This document shows positions 9,356 to 18,399 of a stretch of 25,069 bases of DNA, in pieces; positions within the stretch are counted from its first letter, which is position 1, and every line of letters starts with the position of its first letter. The DNA comes from Chara braunii (Eukaryota; Streptophyta; Charophyceae; Charales; Characeae), in contig BFEA01000084.1 of the NCBI GenBank assembly GCA_003427395.1, forward strand, positions 1,928,379-1,953,447, read 5' to 3'. A program made the translations under genes and the position numbers. Under the pieces are notes generated by a model. It ran no database searches. It was not told where the DNA came from and saw nothing but the letters and a program-made list of their open reading frames with translations.

Positions 9356-9858
9356 GGAGTGCGACGGGAGTCATGGCCCATCGACATGATTATTCGTATC
9401 CCATTCACCCTTCTGCATGCGGATTGCATGGTGTTGGCGGCGATACCGAAATTCTCGAGCAGATGACAATGGAGTTCGAAAATGACCCATGGATGAGCGT
9501 CGTCCCCTTCTTGGACAAACCTCTCGATGCATGGTCTGAGGCAGAATGGGATAGAGCGATCTTGGCAAGGAAATGTCCATGGCATAAGGAGTATAAGTTT
9601 GCTTCTGCGATGGAGTAGGGGAGCCTGATCAAAGTACCTCATTATGCCATTGGCGTCAGGCAACTCCCGTCCCTGCGCACCGCACTCAGACAGGAAAAGA
9701 ATAAGCGGTTTTACCTTCGCCTGGACAACGTGACGAGGTCACCTTACGTATGGGCTGCGGATTTCAAACAAGAGTTGTTGGACTGTGCATCCTACAATCC
9801 ATTTTTGGAACTATATCCACTGCGTGGTGTCGGAATACGACCAAATGATGTGTCGTAA
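9356..9858 (+). pseudogene. Unrecognised reading frame with one in-frame TAG
   Basis: A T-rich tract ending TCTCTTGTGTAG (9355) looks like an intron 3' end. An ATG at 9373 in a good context (GTCATGG) opens MAHRHDYSYPIHPSACGLHG and continues for 81 codons to TAG at 9616-9618. The same frame then stays open for another 79 codons (from GSLIKVPHYAIGVRQLPSLR to LRGVGIRPNDVS) to TAA at 9856-9858. Composition on both sides of the TAG is protein-like, with many charged and aromatic residues (WSEAEWDRAI, KCPWHKEYKF). This suggests one ancestral protein of about 160 residues with a recent nonsense change, or a sequencing error. I do not recognise the family. It may be a second gene of the upstream element or a host gene fragment. 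Confidence 0.45.
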
Positions 9859-10320
9859 TGTTGCATACGGTTGTCTGTAGTCGGTTCCGACTTCTGTGGA
9901 GTGTTGTGTGTGACATGTTCAACCTGAAAGCGGACTTTTGTCGTGCTAGTTTCTTGCAACGAGCTTAGAATTTATGGTCGCAACATGGAGAATTTGCGCC
10001 TTCTCTACGAGAACGGACAGTCCGATTTGGAGATTGCCGGTCAAATTGATGAGGTTTATAAGTGGCATGAGGTAGCAAGTGACATGTTGTGTGCGTGATG
10101 CCATCGGTAAGTCCTTGGCAGGTGTGGGTAGGTTTGTAACTTAAAGGATGAAATACATTTGAGTCTTCTCGAAGTGGCGACGAAGGGACAACCACAAACC
10201 CTTGCTTTCGGGTCGCCAATGAATGCTTTATACGGGTTTGGTTATCGTGGGACGTGGAGACACTGGTAGCAACTTTAAATTTGTGAATGATAGCGTTTTA
10301 GAAAGTTCAAATTACGATCG
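9859..10320. other. Intergenic sequence, nothing recognised
   Basis: No convincing gene on either strand; the minus-strand frame at 9965-10219 is of ordinary composition but unrecognised. Sequence becomes progressively AT-rich toward 10300. Confidence 0.5.
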
Positions 10321-10402
10321 CTTGTAGCATTTATTTTAGATGTAGTTCAATCTTGAGTTGACTTGTAGCTTTTAATTTAGACGTAGCTCAATCTTGCATT
10401 TA
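10321..10402. repeat. 41-bp tandem duplication
   Basis: CTTGTAGCATTTATTTTAGA... (10321-10361) is followed directly by CTTGTAGCTTTTAATTTAGA... (10362-10402). Both continue TGTAGTTCAATCTTG or CGTAGCTCAATCTTG. There are eight differences over 41 bp. Confidence 0.85.
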
Positions 10403-10544
10403 CGATTTTTTGCACGTGTCCATACAATTTTTAACTTTTATTTTTTCATAATCACGATGTTTCTTGAAGTGAGACGGAATCCATGGTACTCACTTGGATT
10501 TAAGTTTAATATGACAATGTCATGTAAGTTTTATGATTATTTGT

Positions 10545-11350
10545 CGAACTGCATCGAAATTCATACTTAAACCATCTTGTTTACCATGTGATTGCAGTGA
10601 CTCTTCGATTCATTTTCAGTTTCTGCTTCACACAATGTCATGCAAAGTATGTCCGACTCAATGCTCAGTGATATAGCAAATTAATCGAAGTGTGATGCAG
10701 ACTCTGAGGTCATTCACAACCTTGTCGTTTATTGTCTTACGTTCATTGTTCGAGTGAATTTTGATGTATGACAATGACATCTGAGTTACGTCTTTTAAAT
10801 AACATAAATTGTCCAAGTGCAATGGAGTCCAAAATTATCAAAGTGCAATGAAATCCATACTTAAACCATCTCGTTTACTGTGTGATGACCTTTACTCTTC
10901 GATTGAGTTTAATTTATGCAAGTCACATCAGTTACGTCTTTTAAGTTAATACATAAATTATCGAAGTATGATGATATCCATACTTAAAACATCTTGTTTA
11001 CCGTGTGATTGCCTTAAATTATTGAAGTGCGACGGAATCCATACTTAAACTATCTTGTTTATCGTGTGATTGTCTTAAAGTCACACTTCGATTGAGTTCC
11101 AATAAATTAATACAAGTCACAATGTCATCTAAAATACGTCTGACTCAATGCTTACACAAAATTGAGCAAGAGTTCAACATTGTTGTTCAGTGTCTCATTA
11201 CATTGAGTGCAACAGTTAAACTTTTTTTGAGTTTCAATTTCTAACAACTCCATGTTATTACCGTAACGACTTTTAAGTTAACTTATAAAAGTTATGGAAG
11301 TGCAATGGAATCTACACTTAATCCATCAAGTTCAGTACGTGATTGCCTTG
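10545..11350. repeat. Five-copy diverged AT-rich repeat, about 55 bp core
   Basis: The core GAAGTGYGATGGAATCCATA then CTTAAACCATCTTGTTTACC and GTGTGATTGCCTT occurs at about 10545, 10838, 10960, 11023 and 11296. A partial copy (CCAAGTGCAATGGAGTCC) lies near 10813. Spacings are 62 to 293 bp and flanking phrases are shared, such as ACGTCTTTTAAGTTAA, TTCGATTGAGTTNAAT and TCTGACTCAATGCT. It is a decayed higher-order array without coding capacity. Confidence 0.8.
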
Positions 11351-11859
11351 AATCTCCAGTTCAGTTTCAATTTATGGCCTGTCAATTGCATTCTTCGGCT
11401 TCACTACTCATATCGTAAGTTTCATTCAAACCCAAAATATGGTGATTTTAACATGAAATCAATAGCTTGCGAGTACCAATTCAAAATATAATGTCATATT
11501 TTAACGAATAACATGTTGATTCTCCTCTTAAGCATAAACAAATGATTTTTGTTGGGGTGGTGGGTTGGTTCAGGAGGGGAGAACTCTACCATGCACGGGC
11601 TTCACAAGGAGGGAGGTAATTGCCCTGAAGGGAGACGGGGCAGATTTTGGGGGATGCTCTATTCTAGGGTTGGGGGAGATGTATGGGTCGACATCATATC
11701 CCAGCGGTGGCAGGCAAGGGCAAGGGGTCGGCAGAGACATACTTTGGGTGGGAACTGGATGCCTTTGTGGGAGTAGGGTGGGAAACGGGTCTGTCCCAAG
11801 TTGGGGCCGATGAGGATTGTCCATGATCAGGGGCGGTCCTTTTTGGTGGAGGCAGCGGT
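11351..11859. other. AT-rich to G-rich transition, no gene
   Basis: AT-rich sequence continues to about 11545. From about 11550 the plus strand becomes strongly G-rich (GGGGTGGTGGGTTGG, GGGTTGGGGG). The open frames on both strands here are a consequence of that bias and none is recognisable. Confidence 0.5.
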
Positions 11860-11888
11860 GGGGCAGGGGGACGAGGGGGACAGGGGGG
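11860..11888 (+). other. G-quadruplex motif
   Basis: Four G tracts of 4, 5, 5 and 6 bases are separated by loops of 2 (CA), 4 (ACGA) and 3 (ACA) bases. This fits the canonical G-quadruplex rule with short loops and long tracts, so a stable structure is expected on the plus strand. Confidence 0.8.
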
Positions 11889-12116
11889 AATTTCTATAAT
11901 ATCCTTTATAGGTATTTGGTGGGACTTTTTCTGATTCTTTATGGAGTTTTCAAACAAGCACCCTTGTTATTTCTAGTAGTTTGAAGAATCGCTATGGACT
12001 CTGAGGATCTGCTGGTGGTTTGTACGAAGTTGCATTGGAATTAGATTGTTATATTCAGGATCCGTGACTGACACTGACTGTTCAATGCCAGAAAGACGCT
12101 GGCCGGAGCCAGGGTG

Positions 12117-12600
12117 ATGCCCTGTAACTTGCCAAACGTGAGGGCATGAGGCCTTGTAGAGATATGCGGAGGCATCCTAAGGGACAGTTGGGGGTTGCTG
12201 ACACAGGACGACAATGGCCGGAGCTGGGGCGAGTCGCGTTGCTCTGTAACCGAACAAATAGGGGGCGTAAGGCCTGGATGAGTTTGGCAGAGAATAAGTC
12301 AGTTTTAGTGAGCTTTGTTATGATCTGTTGGAAATCCCTTAGATACTCGAGTGTTCGGAAAACTGCGGTGGATTTTCAGGTGTTTAGCGATCATAAAAAA
12401 GGATTCTTAGTCTTCTCATCATCTATCCCGAAGTCCAGTAGCTTGTTATGTTGGAGGATACTCTCAAAGCTGAAGCCGGGTAACTGGCCCCGGTACCTCA
12501 ATTGGTTTGTAAATTGCTTTGTACATGTCTTCATATGGGACGCTGGGCCTGATTCCCAGCACGTGCTGCTCCCTACATTGGTCAAATCTTCCATTCAAAC
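12117..12600 (+). mobile_element. Dispersed retroelement-like repeat family R1, copy 1
   Basis: The segment 12236-12600 aligns over about 360 bp with 14692-15035. Shared blocks are GTTGCYCTGTAACC, the GGCCTGGA block, GGCAGRGARTAAG, AAGCCGGGTAA-TGGCCC, and CATATGGGACRCTGGGCC through GCACGTGCTGCTCC. A further partial match to the start (GCCCTGTAACTTGCC, GAGGCCT) at 12117-12160 suggests a duplicated 5' end. It has no coding capacity that I can see. The other copies carry A-rich 3' ends, so this is most likely a non-autonomous retroelement or the 3' end of a LINE. Confidence 0.65.
12542..12560 (+). other. Conserved hairpin of repeat family R1, copy 1
   Basis: Stem GCTGGG / CCCAGC around loop CCTGATT. 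The same hairpin occurs in three other places in the window. Confidence 0.6.
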
Positions 12601-12969
12601 TAGGCATATTCCAGCAGACGAAAGGTATTGAAGATGCAATCTGACAATTTGAAAAGGAATGGCTTGGGGGATCTGCAGAAAGGGGCTTGGGTGAAGTGAT
12701 ATGGCCAGGGGAGGAAGGGGATGAAGGGTTCTTCAAAAGGGACTTTCAGCTCAGCTTCAACCAGGAGCCTTGCTCAGATCTCCAGTTTTTTCTCAGACCC
12801 ATTTCCCCCTTCTGAATTAGCCTTATTTCAACTACAATGGTATGGCGGCGGGGGGAGTTAAATAGCAGAAGGAGAGATGTTTGTATGTTATTTTCAGATC
12901 TGGCGGTCTTGGAGGTATTGTTTCTTCATTTCGATGGTATTAGTACACTTATCTTCCAAAGTTTTCATA

Positions 12970-13035
12970 TGTAGTTAAGGGACGCTGGACCCGGTTTCCA
13001 GCAGGTGCAGCAATAGATGGAGTGACCAAGCAGAC
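12970..13035 (+). mobile_element. Repeat family R1, 3' fragment, copy 2
   Basis: AAGGGACGCTGGACCCGGTT then TCCAGCAGGTGCAGCAATAG matches the 3' module of the family. The hairpin stem is GCTGGA / TCCAGC (12984-13002), preceded by CATATG as in the other plus-strand copies. Upstream parts of the family are absent. Confidence 0.6.
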
Positions 13036-13221
13036 CTAGTAGGAGGGGATGCTCGTATCACCCATTGTCAAATATGTGACACACAGGCGAGATAATACGA
13101 GTCAGACCAAACATCCTACTGGCGTTTAAATGACTTTTGTGCATGTGAGACGAATAGCTCTCGAATGGCCAGAAAAACTACGAAAGCTACCGGGGGCCGG
13201 GGCTGTCCTACCTGTCTATTG

Positions 13222-13426
13222 AAACCACCAGTACTTGGCCCAGCTATCGGCCGCGGCGCTTTCCCGTTAACGCGCCGCACCTTTAGGGCTTCGGGATACC
13301 GGACCACAATGGCTGGAAGCGCCAGCCAAAAAGTTTTTGAAACGGTACCCCGGCGCTTCGGCGAAAATCGGCGCGCAGGGCCATTCCACGCTCGGCATCG
13401 ATAGCTGGGCCAAGTACAGGTGGTTT
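13222..13426. mobile_element. 205-bp foldback element (MITE-like)
   Basis: Terminal arms of 28 bp match with one mismatch: AAACCACCAGTACTTGGCCC... at 13222-13249 and its reverse complement at 13399-13426. The similarity continues inward with gaps (CGCGCCG, GCTTCGGGATACCGG versus GAAGCGCCGGGGTACCG, and GGCTGG). The whole element therefore looks like one roughly 100-bp unit and its diverged inverted copy. The right end runs into an A-rich tract (13427-13448). I see no clear target-site duplication and no coding capacity, so the transposon class cannot be assigned. Confidence 0.75.
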
Positions 13427-13562
13427 AAAAAAAAAAGAAAAAAAAAAAGGGCTGCCCAACCTTGTCATTGCTGCATGAGGGGGCATTTGTATCTACGGAA
13501 ATTGCATGCATGATGAATAATGGTGCAGGCCAACTCAAAATCTGGCGATCTCTCACAGGCTT

Positions 13563-13637
13563 GGCATAACAGTGACATGATCACTCCCTCCTTTTCTTTG
13601 TTGGTGCTTTCTGCATAACAGTGACATGATCACTCCG
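13563..13637. repeat. 24-bp direct repeat spaced 50 bp
   Basis: GCATAACAGTGACATGATCA then CTCC occurs exactly at about 13563 and 13613. Each copy contains an AGTGA...TCACT inverted pair. Perfect identity indicates a recent duplication. Confidence 0.85.
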
Positions 13638-13689
13638 AGTCCTGGTTAACTGGGGCCTTAATTTTGCAGAATATTTGTTGAACTTGTCA

Positions 13690-13941
13690 TCTTCCCCACG
13701 GTGCCTCCCATAGCGTAACAGCAGTGTTCAAGGCCAACAGTCTCCCACACACCACACGCAACCCACTCACACGTGCACTCACTCACACCCGTGTTGGCTG
13801 ACGACCCTACTAATACCTACCGGGAGGATCCAGCTGACTATCTCAGTTGGTTGGCACCAAGCATACCGCCATGAGGATTGAACCGATCACCTCCTGAATG
13901 CCACTTGTGCGCCTAACCAATTGAGCTAGGCCGAACCCCTT
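13690..13941 (-). mobile_element. tRNA-derived SINE
   Basis: Read on the minus strand from about 13941, the sequence starts GGTTCGGCCTAGCTCAATTG. It has an A box TAGCTCAATTGG (plus coordinates 13917-13928) and, about 30 bp later, a B box GGTTCAATCC (13875-13884). Both fit the Pol III internal promoter consensus of tRNA genes. The acceptor stem is not paired and the body continues without tRNA structure (GCTTGGTGCCAACCAACTGA...), so it is a SINE head and not a working tRNA. The 3' end is uncertain, probably within the GTGTGAGTGAGTG-like repeat near 13740-13800 or just beyond it. Confidence 0.65.
13875..13928 (-). promoter_or_regulatory. Pol III internal promoter (A and B boxes)
   Basis: On the minus strand, A box TAGCTCAATTGG (13928-13917) and B box GGTTCAATCC (13884-13875) are separated by 32 bp, within the normal range for tRNA genes and SINEs. 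Confidence 0.7.
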
Positions 13942-14129
13942 TAGTCCTTGTTCCCATCCCAAAGCCATCCTGCCTTGCTGCCATCCTTCTACGTTTCTCC
14001 TGTAACAGTTTTGTTGGGGTCTGTCCCGCAGTCTGGAGCAACTGTGGTCTCAGCACATCAGTCATCCAACACATTTTGTATTGGGGGCACTGTAAAATTA
14101 GATGTCAAATTTTCAGGAAGGAAAGCATT

Positions 14130-14257
14130 GTCCCTTTCCAGAAAGGACACCTCTCTTTTGGACACTAGACTCCCACTGAGGCTGCTGAAACGGCATGTGA
14201 TTGCACCCACACTCACATATGCACCAATTGCGGGTTCCCTGCATATGTCTCTGAGGG
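14130..14257 (+). repeat. Dispersed repeat R2, copy 1
   Basis: Aligns over about 128 bp, at an estimated 70 percent identity, with 15065-15191. Shared blocks include CCTTTCNAGAAARGACAC, TCCCAYTGARG, GCTGAAASGGCAT, the ACACTCAC block and TGTCYCTRAGG. A plus-strand frame (13948-14319) runs through it but gives no recognisable protein. Confidence 0.7.
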
Positions 14258-14502
14258 CTTACGCATTTGGGCCAGACGAAGAGAAATGGATTTGTCTGTC
14301 TCATGTCGCATCCTGCTAGTGAAGGGGCTAGCTGGTAGGACAGAAATAGGGAATAGCAGCAGTAGAGATGGTGGCTTTGCTGCAGTAAGTCTTGCCGGAG
14401 TGGGGAGAGGAGGACTGTTGGTGGATTCCCGAGTCTTCTTCTGGTTTTTGTTTATCTCTGAATGTTCCTTACAAAAAAGCTCTGAAGTAGCCTCAGTATA
14501 CC

Positions 14503-14652
14503 NNNNNNNNNNNNNNNNNNNNNNNNNNNNNNNNNNNNNNNNNNNNNNNNNNNNNNNNNNNNNNNNNNNNNNNNNNNNNNNNNNNNNNNNNNNNNNNNNN
14601 NNNNNNNNNNNNNNNNNNNNNNNNNNNNNNNNNNNNNNNNNNNNNNNNNNNN
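14503..14652. other. Assembly gap, 150 Ns
   Basis: A run of exactly 150 N characters. It is flanked on the right by an A24 tract (TTAAAAAAA...), and A-rich tracts commonly break short-read assembly. Gap size is probably a scaffolding estimate. Confidence 0.98.
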
Positions 14653-14691
14653 TTAAAAAAAAAAAAAAAAAAAAAAGGGAGGAAAGCATGT

Positions 14692-15063
14692 CGTGTTGCC
14701 CTGTAACCCAGCAGGGTGGGGGTGTGAGGCCTGGAAGAGCTCGGCAGGGAGTAAGACAGTGCTGGAGAGTCTCAGAAGGGTTGCTAGGGATCCTTCAGGG
14801 TTTTGAGCATTTGTAGGACCTCTGTGGTGGCGTGTTTTGTTGTGGGTACTAGACCTTTTTCTGAAGTTTGTCCTAGTAATTTTCTAAGTAGCTCAAATTT
14901 TTCTTAGCCAAAGCCGGGTAATGGCCCGGGTATCTCAAAAATTTTCAGAATTCTATGTAAATTTCCATATGGGACACTGGGCCCGGTTCCCAGCACGTGC
15001 TGCTCCCCACGAATAGATTGGAGCCTTGTTCCCATAAAATTAGAAAAAAGAAAAGAAAAAAAA
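14692..15063 (+). mobile_element. Repeat family R1, copy 3, with A-rich tail
   Basis: Homologous to 12236-12600 along its length, with the hairpin at 14977-14993 (CTGGG / CCCAG). After the conserved 3' module (GCACGTGCTGCTCCCCACGA, then AATAGATTGGAGCC) an A-rich tract begins at about 15035 and runs to 15063. That tail is what is expected of a retroposed element. The A24 tract directly before the copy (from 14655) could be the tail of another insertion hidden in the N gap. Confidence 0.65.
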
Positions 15064-15064
15064 G

Positions 15065-15191
15065 GTGCCTTTCAAGAAAAGACACTTCCTTTTTTCCGAA
15101 AGTGGATTCCCATTGAAGATGCTGAAAGGGCATTTCATTGCCCTCACACTCACGTGCGCACCAGTCATCCACTCCCTCCATGTCCCTAAGG
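15065..15191 (+). repeat. Dispersed repeat R2, copy 2
   Basis: Partner of the 14130-14257 copy. It ends shortly before a (CA)n tract (15205-15225) that abuts the adapter palindrome. Confidence 0.7.
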
Positions 15192-15204
15192 TTTGCAAGA
15201 CCTG

Positions 15205-15291
15205 CACACACACACACACACACACCTGTCTCTTATACACATCTAGATGTGTATAAGAGACAGGAGAGAGAGAGAGAGAGAGAGAGAGAGG
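15205..15291. repeat. (CA)n and (GA)n tracts flanking the adapter
   Basis: (CA)n at 15205-15225 and (GA)n at 15264-15291, separated only by the adapter palindrome. They are unlikely to be neighbours in the real genome. Confidence 0.9.
15226..15263. other. Nextera/Tn5 mosaic-end mate-pair junction adapter (artefact)
   Basis: CTGTCTCTTATACACATCT (15226-15244) is followed directly by its reverse complement AGATGTGTATAAGAGACAG (15245-15263). This is the 19-bp Tn5 mosaic end twice, in the head-to-head form of the Nextera mate-pair circularisation junction. It is a library reagent and not genome sequence. It lies exactly between a (CA)n tract and a (GA)n tract, and translated frames across it give the familiar YTHLDVYKRQ artefact peptide. 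The DNA on the two sides may come from different loci. Confidence 0.97.
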
Positions 15292-15395
15292 ATCATTCAG
15301 CATTTGAGGCGATCTGGACCATTTATTGTATGAATAGTTCTCTCACTACCTGGCGTACCCGCAGAATATATATTTCAAAAAGGGGTAACTACGCA

Positions 15396-15563
15396 GGAGT
15401 CACAAAAACGAGTTATAATTGCACTATGGGGCAAGATACAGTTTGCAATTGCAGTTCGGGCACCTTACCTGGCAAGAAAGCTTGGGTTGTATACATTGCC
15501 CGAACTGCAATTGCAAACTGCATCTTGGCCCATAGTGCAATTATAACTCGTTTTTGTGACTCC
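15396..15563. repeat. 67-bp near-perfect inverted repeat, 34-bp loop
   Basis: Arm 1 (15396-15462) and arm 2 (15497-15563) are reverse complements at 65 of 67 positions. The loop is 15463-15496. Weaker pairing continues outward for about 16 bp (AAGGGGTAACTACGCA versus TGCATAGTTTCCCCTT) after a 7-bp insertion on the right. Each arm contains TGCAATTGCA. It could be a foldback/MITE element, a hairpin-RNA locus, or a chimeric artefact given the adapter 130 bp away. Confidence 0.85.
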
Positions 15564-15599
15564 TGCCGCCTGCATAGTTTCCCCTTAAAGAAAAAAGAA

Positions 15600-16560
15600 G
15601 ACAAGGCTAGTGACATTGTGTAAGATGTTTATTCGCTGCACAATCTGGCCGTGTCCAATTCCGAGCTTTGGCATGATTAATAAGTGCGAAACTTTTCGGC
15701 CAAACTCACAGAAAGGTGAATATTCCCGTATAGATCACTGGAGCAATTTGTTCAATATCTTTGTTCCGGTCGTTATCCACATAAGGCCAGCCACACCTAC
15801 AAGGCTGAGGTCCCACTAGCAAAGAGGATTGGATTGCACTCCTGAATCTGGATGTGTTTTATGCAGAGATGCAGAAAAGCAGATGAAGACAAGCTTCTGC
15901 ACCTCTCCACAGTCACGTTTTTATTCAGGCATCAAGTCCATTTCAGTCCTCTTCGCTGGTCGAACCTCAGCCCAGGGGCAAGAGGCAAGAAAAGTGCAAC
16001 AACACTGAAAAACAGTTGTCAAGGGGCGAGGTTCCCTGATTCACATTCTTCACGACTGGCCATCGATCCTTGCAATCTCCGCTGTCCGCTGAAAATGAAG
16101 AATATACGAGTTCATGAAGCCCCGCCCCGTGGACCAAATTTGAACCACCAGTCCCTTTCCCAGTTATTTTGTTCCAACGCAGCGGTTAACCTGCCGTAAA
16201 GTTGGGGGTTCGGCCCACCGAATGACAAGTGCTGAAGCCTGGCGGCACCAGGAAAAGAGAGGCAATTTCGACCCCATGCTGGTTCTTTATTATTGGCACG
16301 CAGCACAACTCCAGATCTGATCTGGGAGACCCTTACGTCTTTGATAGCCAATAGCTACGCACTCGTGCATTGAGAGAGCTAACTTAAAGCGTACCATCTC
16401 GAGCAGGGCTGAGTGGGGTATTCTACTTAGTGCTGGACCTGCTGGTGCCTGCAACCGTTGTCCGGTCAGATCCTACCAAGAAATTACGGTAGAGGGATGA
16501 TTGTTCTGAGTGGAAGACACTGCGGTTGGGCTGCGGAAGACCAGGGAGAATTGATGGAAG
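15600..16560. other. No recognised gene
   Basis: The frames at 15852-16199 (plus, 115 codons) and 16112-16351 (minus, 79 codons) overlap antisense and neither is recognisable. On the minus strand an AATAAA lies near 15930, a possible poly(A) signal, but no gene ends there that I can support. Confidence 0.4.
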
Positions 16561-17160
16561 GAGGGCGGGTGGGGTCTTGTGAGGAGTAAGACCCAATCAA
16601 AGAAAAGAAAAAAGAAGACAGAGCTTCCAATGTTACCATATCATGACCCCTCTTGGGGGAACAATCTCTGCTACTGTTCTAACCCAAGCATTACTCACCC
16701 TCATCATGAATGTATACAAACTGTAATTTTTTTCGTTTTTTTTAGGGTCTCACCCCTAAGAGACCCCTCCCACTCCCCCAATCTCTTTGTGTCCATCACT
16801 CAGAAACATCACCCCCTTCTACCACCTGGGCAGGGTGACCTGACTGGACAGTGGTGGCAGGTACAAAGGCTCATCAGGAGCCCCGCTTAGCCCTCAGGCT
16901 GATCGAAGCATGCTTGAACGAGCCCTGCAGTACGGGTACTTCGGGTGCTAGGCATAAGCATTCTCTCTACGGCTCCATCGGTAGCTTACCCGGGCTCCCC
17001 AGTTTATGGATCTAGTCATGCACACCCTACATATCACAGGCAATGTCTAATGGCCCTTATCTAGCCAAGGCTTAACCAATGACACCTCCTGAGAAATCTA
17101 GGTATACCCACCTAGCACAGCTATTCATCAGTTGTTATGGTCAGGTTGTTCATATGACCT
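16561..17160. other. No recognised gene
   Basis: Contains an A-rich purine tract (16596-16620), a T tract ending TTTTTTTTAG at 16745, and a 7-bp hairpin GGGTCTC / GAGACCC around 16745-16766. The plus frame 16579-16890 has no recognisable domain. Confidence 0.4.
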
Positions 17161-17164
17161 ATAC

Positions 17165-17385
17165 AGGTACTCTAGCCTCTGTCATCGGTAGGTAATGACC
17201 ACCATCCACCCCGCTTCCTCGGTGATCAACTGGACCCCTCTCCAGTTACTTGTGGTTGTACTTCTGTTGTTCTGGTCATTGTTTGTCACGTATAATCTGG
17301 AGGTACCCTGACCTCTCTCATCAGCAGGTAAATGGCCACCATCTGTTCCCATCCCTTGGTCATCAACTAGACCCCTCGAGTTGTT
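17165..17385. repeat. 136-bp-period tandem duplication
   Basis: AGGTACTCTAGCCTCTGTCA at 17165 recurs as AGGTACCCTGACCTCTCTCA at 17301. Similarity continues through GGTAAWGRCCACCATC and GATCAACTGGACCCCTC / CATCAACTAGACCCCTC for about 80 bp. A weaker third echo (ATACCTCTGCCATCAACTGG) lies near 17435-17455. Confidence 0.8.
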
Positions 17386-17639
17386 CTAGTTGTACCCAGA
17401 GTTGCTCCGGTATCGGTTGGGCCCCATTTGCCGCCATACCTCTGCCATCAACTGGGTGCACTCTCAGACTGGTCTGTTTGTCACAGGAAACAGACAAGCC
17501 AATCCACGATGGTCGCCCGCCTTGAAAGCTTGGTATTCCCATATTCCGGCCCTTTCTGTGCTCTCCTGTGTCTCCTCTCCCGTTGATGAGTCCATCTTAC
17601 ACCTGCTCTCTGGTTGATTTGAAATCCCCTATCGTCCTT

Positions 17640-18399
17640 ACCAACCCCTCTGCTATCTAAGTGCTCACTTATGCATAGGCCAATGATGAATGAAACTGAG
17701 ACACTCGTAGCAGGATGGCAGTCCCGGTGGGAGACTAAATTAATGCAATGGAACAGATTGAGAAGATCTAAACACTAGGCCTCTTGTTTATTGGCCCCAC
17801 GTTCCCCATTCGAAAGATGGGATATGGTGTCCACGTCACGTGCCACTGGACTGAAGCGTGTGATAAGCCAGGACCCATACTCGACGGTTTCACGTACCCT
17901 TCGGGGAAAATCCCACGTAAGGCCTCGGAGTACGGGCTCTGGATAGTTGGGAAGAACGGGTTTTTTGTTTTCTTTCCTTCTTTTTCTTTCTTTGAAAAAT
18001 TCAAGAAAAGGTTGGGGACTAGCGGGAGTAGGAATTGTGAATTTTTGCACGCGCGGCTGTTTTCGAATTTTTTTGCGCCGCGTAAACCCGTTCTCCCGCT
18101 CTGCATCCCCGCGCCATCTTCCCTTCTTGCTGTGCATCTCCCTCCTGCATGTCTCTTCATCTTCCCTCTAAGCAAAGTCCGATCCCCTCCTTCTCCTTTC
18201 CCTGTGAATGATTGGCTGTCTGAGTGGGATGGTCGGGGCAATGTGGTGGCCGCGGGAAGTGCACCCCACTTGGACGACCACCCCAATCACGCAGACCATT
18301 CGACTCGCCTCCTTCGATTCCTCTGGAAACTTCTGCCCTTCTTTTGTCCTGCTCATCTACACCCCGTGCTTCGCTCAGCCTCCCCGCCGCCTTCAGGGT
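17640..18399. other. Sequence upstream of putative promoter; no recognised gene
   Basis: Long frames exist on both strands (17784-18404 plus, 17768-18286 minus, and 18157-19131 minus with an RE-dipeptide run from the TC repeat). They overlap antisense, are low in complexity and match nothing I know. Confidence 0.4.

Noticed and set aside
11549-11957. Glycine-rich (plus) and proline-rich (minus) frames
   Set aside because: They reflect the G-rich strand bias and have no recognisable domain.
13861-13941. Functional tRNA gene
   Set aside because: A and B boxes are present, but the acceptor stem does not pair and the sequence continues without a tRNA 3' end, so a SINE head fits better.
14213-14816. 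Open frames spanning the N gap on both strands
   Set aside because: They exist only because Ns contain no stop codons.
15040-15623. Frames containing the YTHLDVYKRQ peptide
   Set aside because: The peptide is a translation of the Nextera adapter and not a biological sequence.
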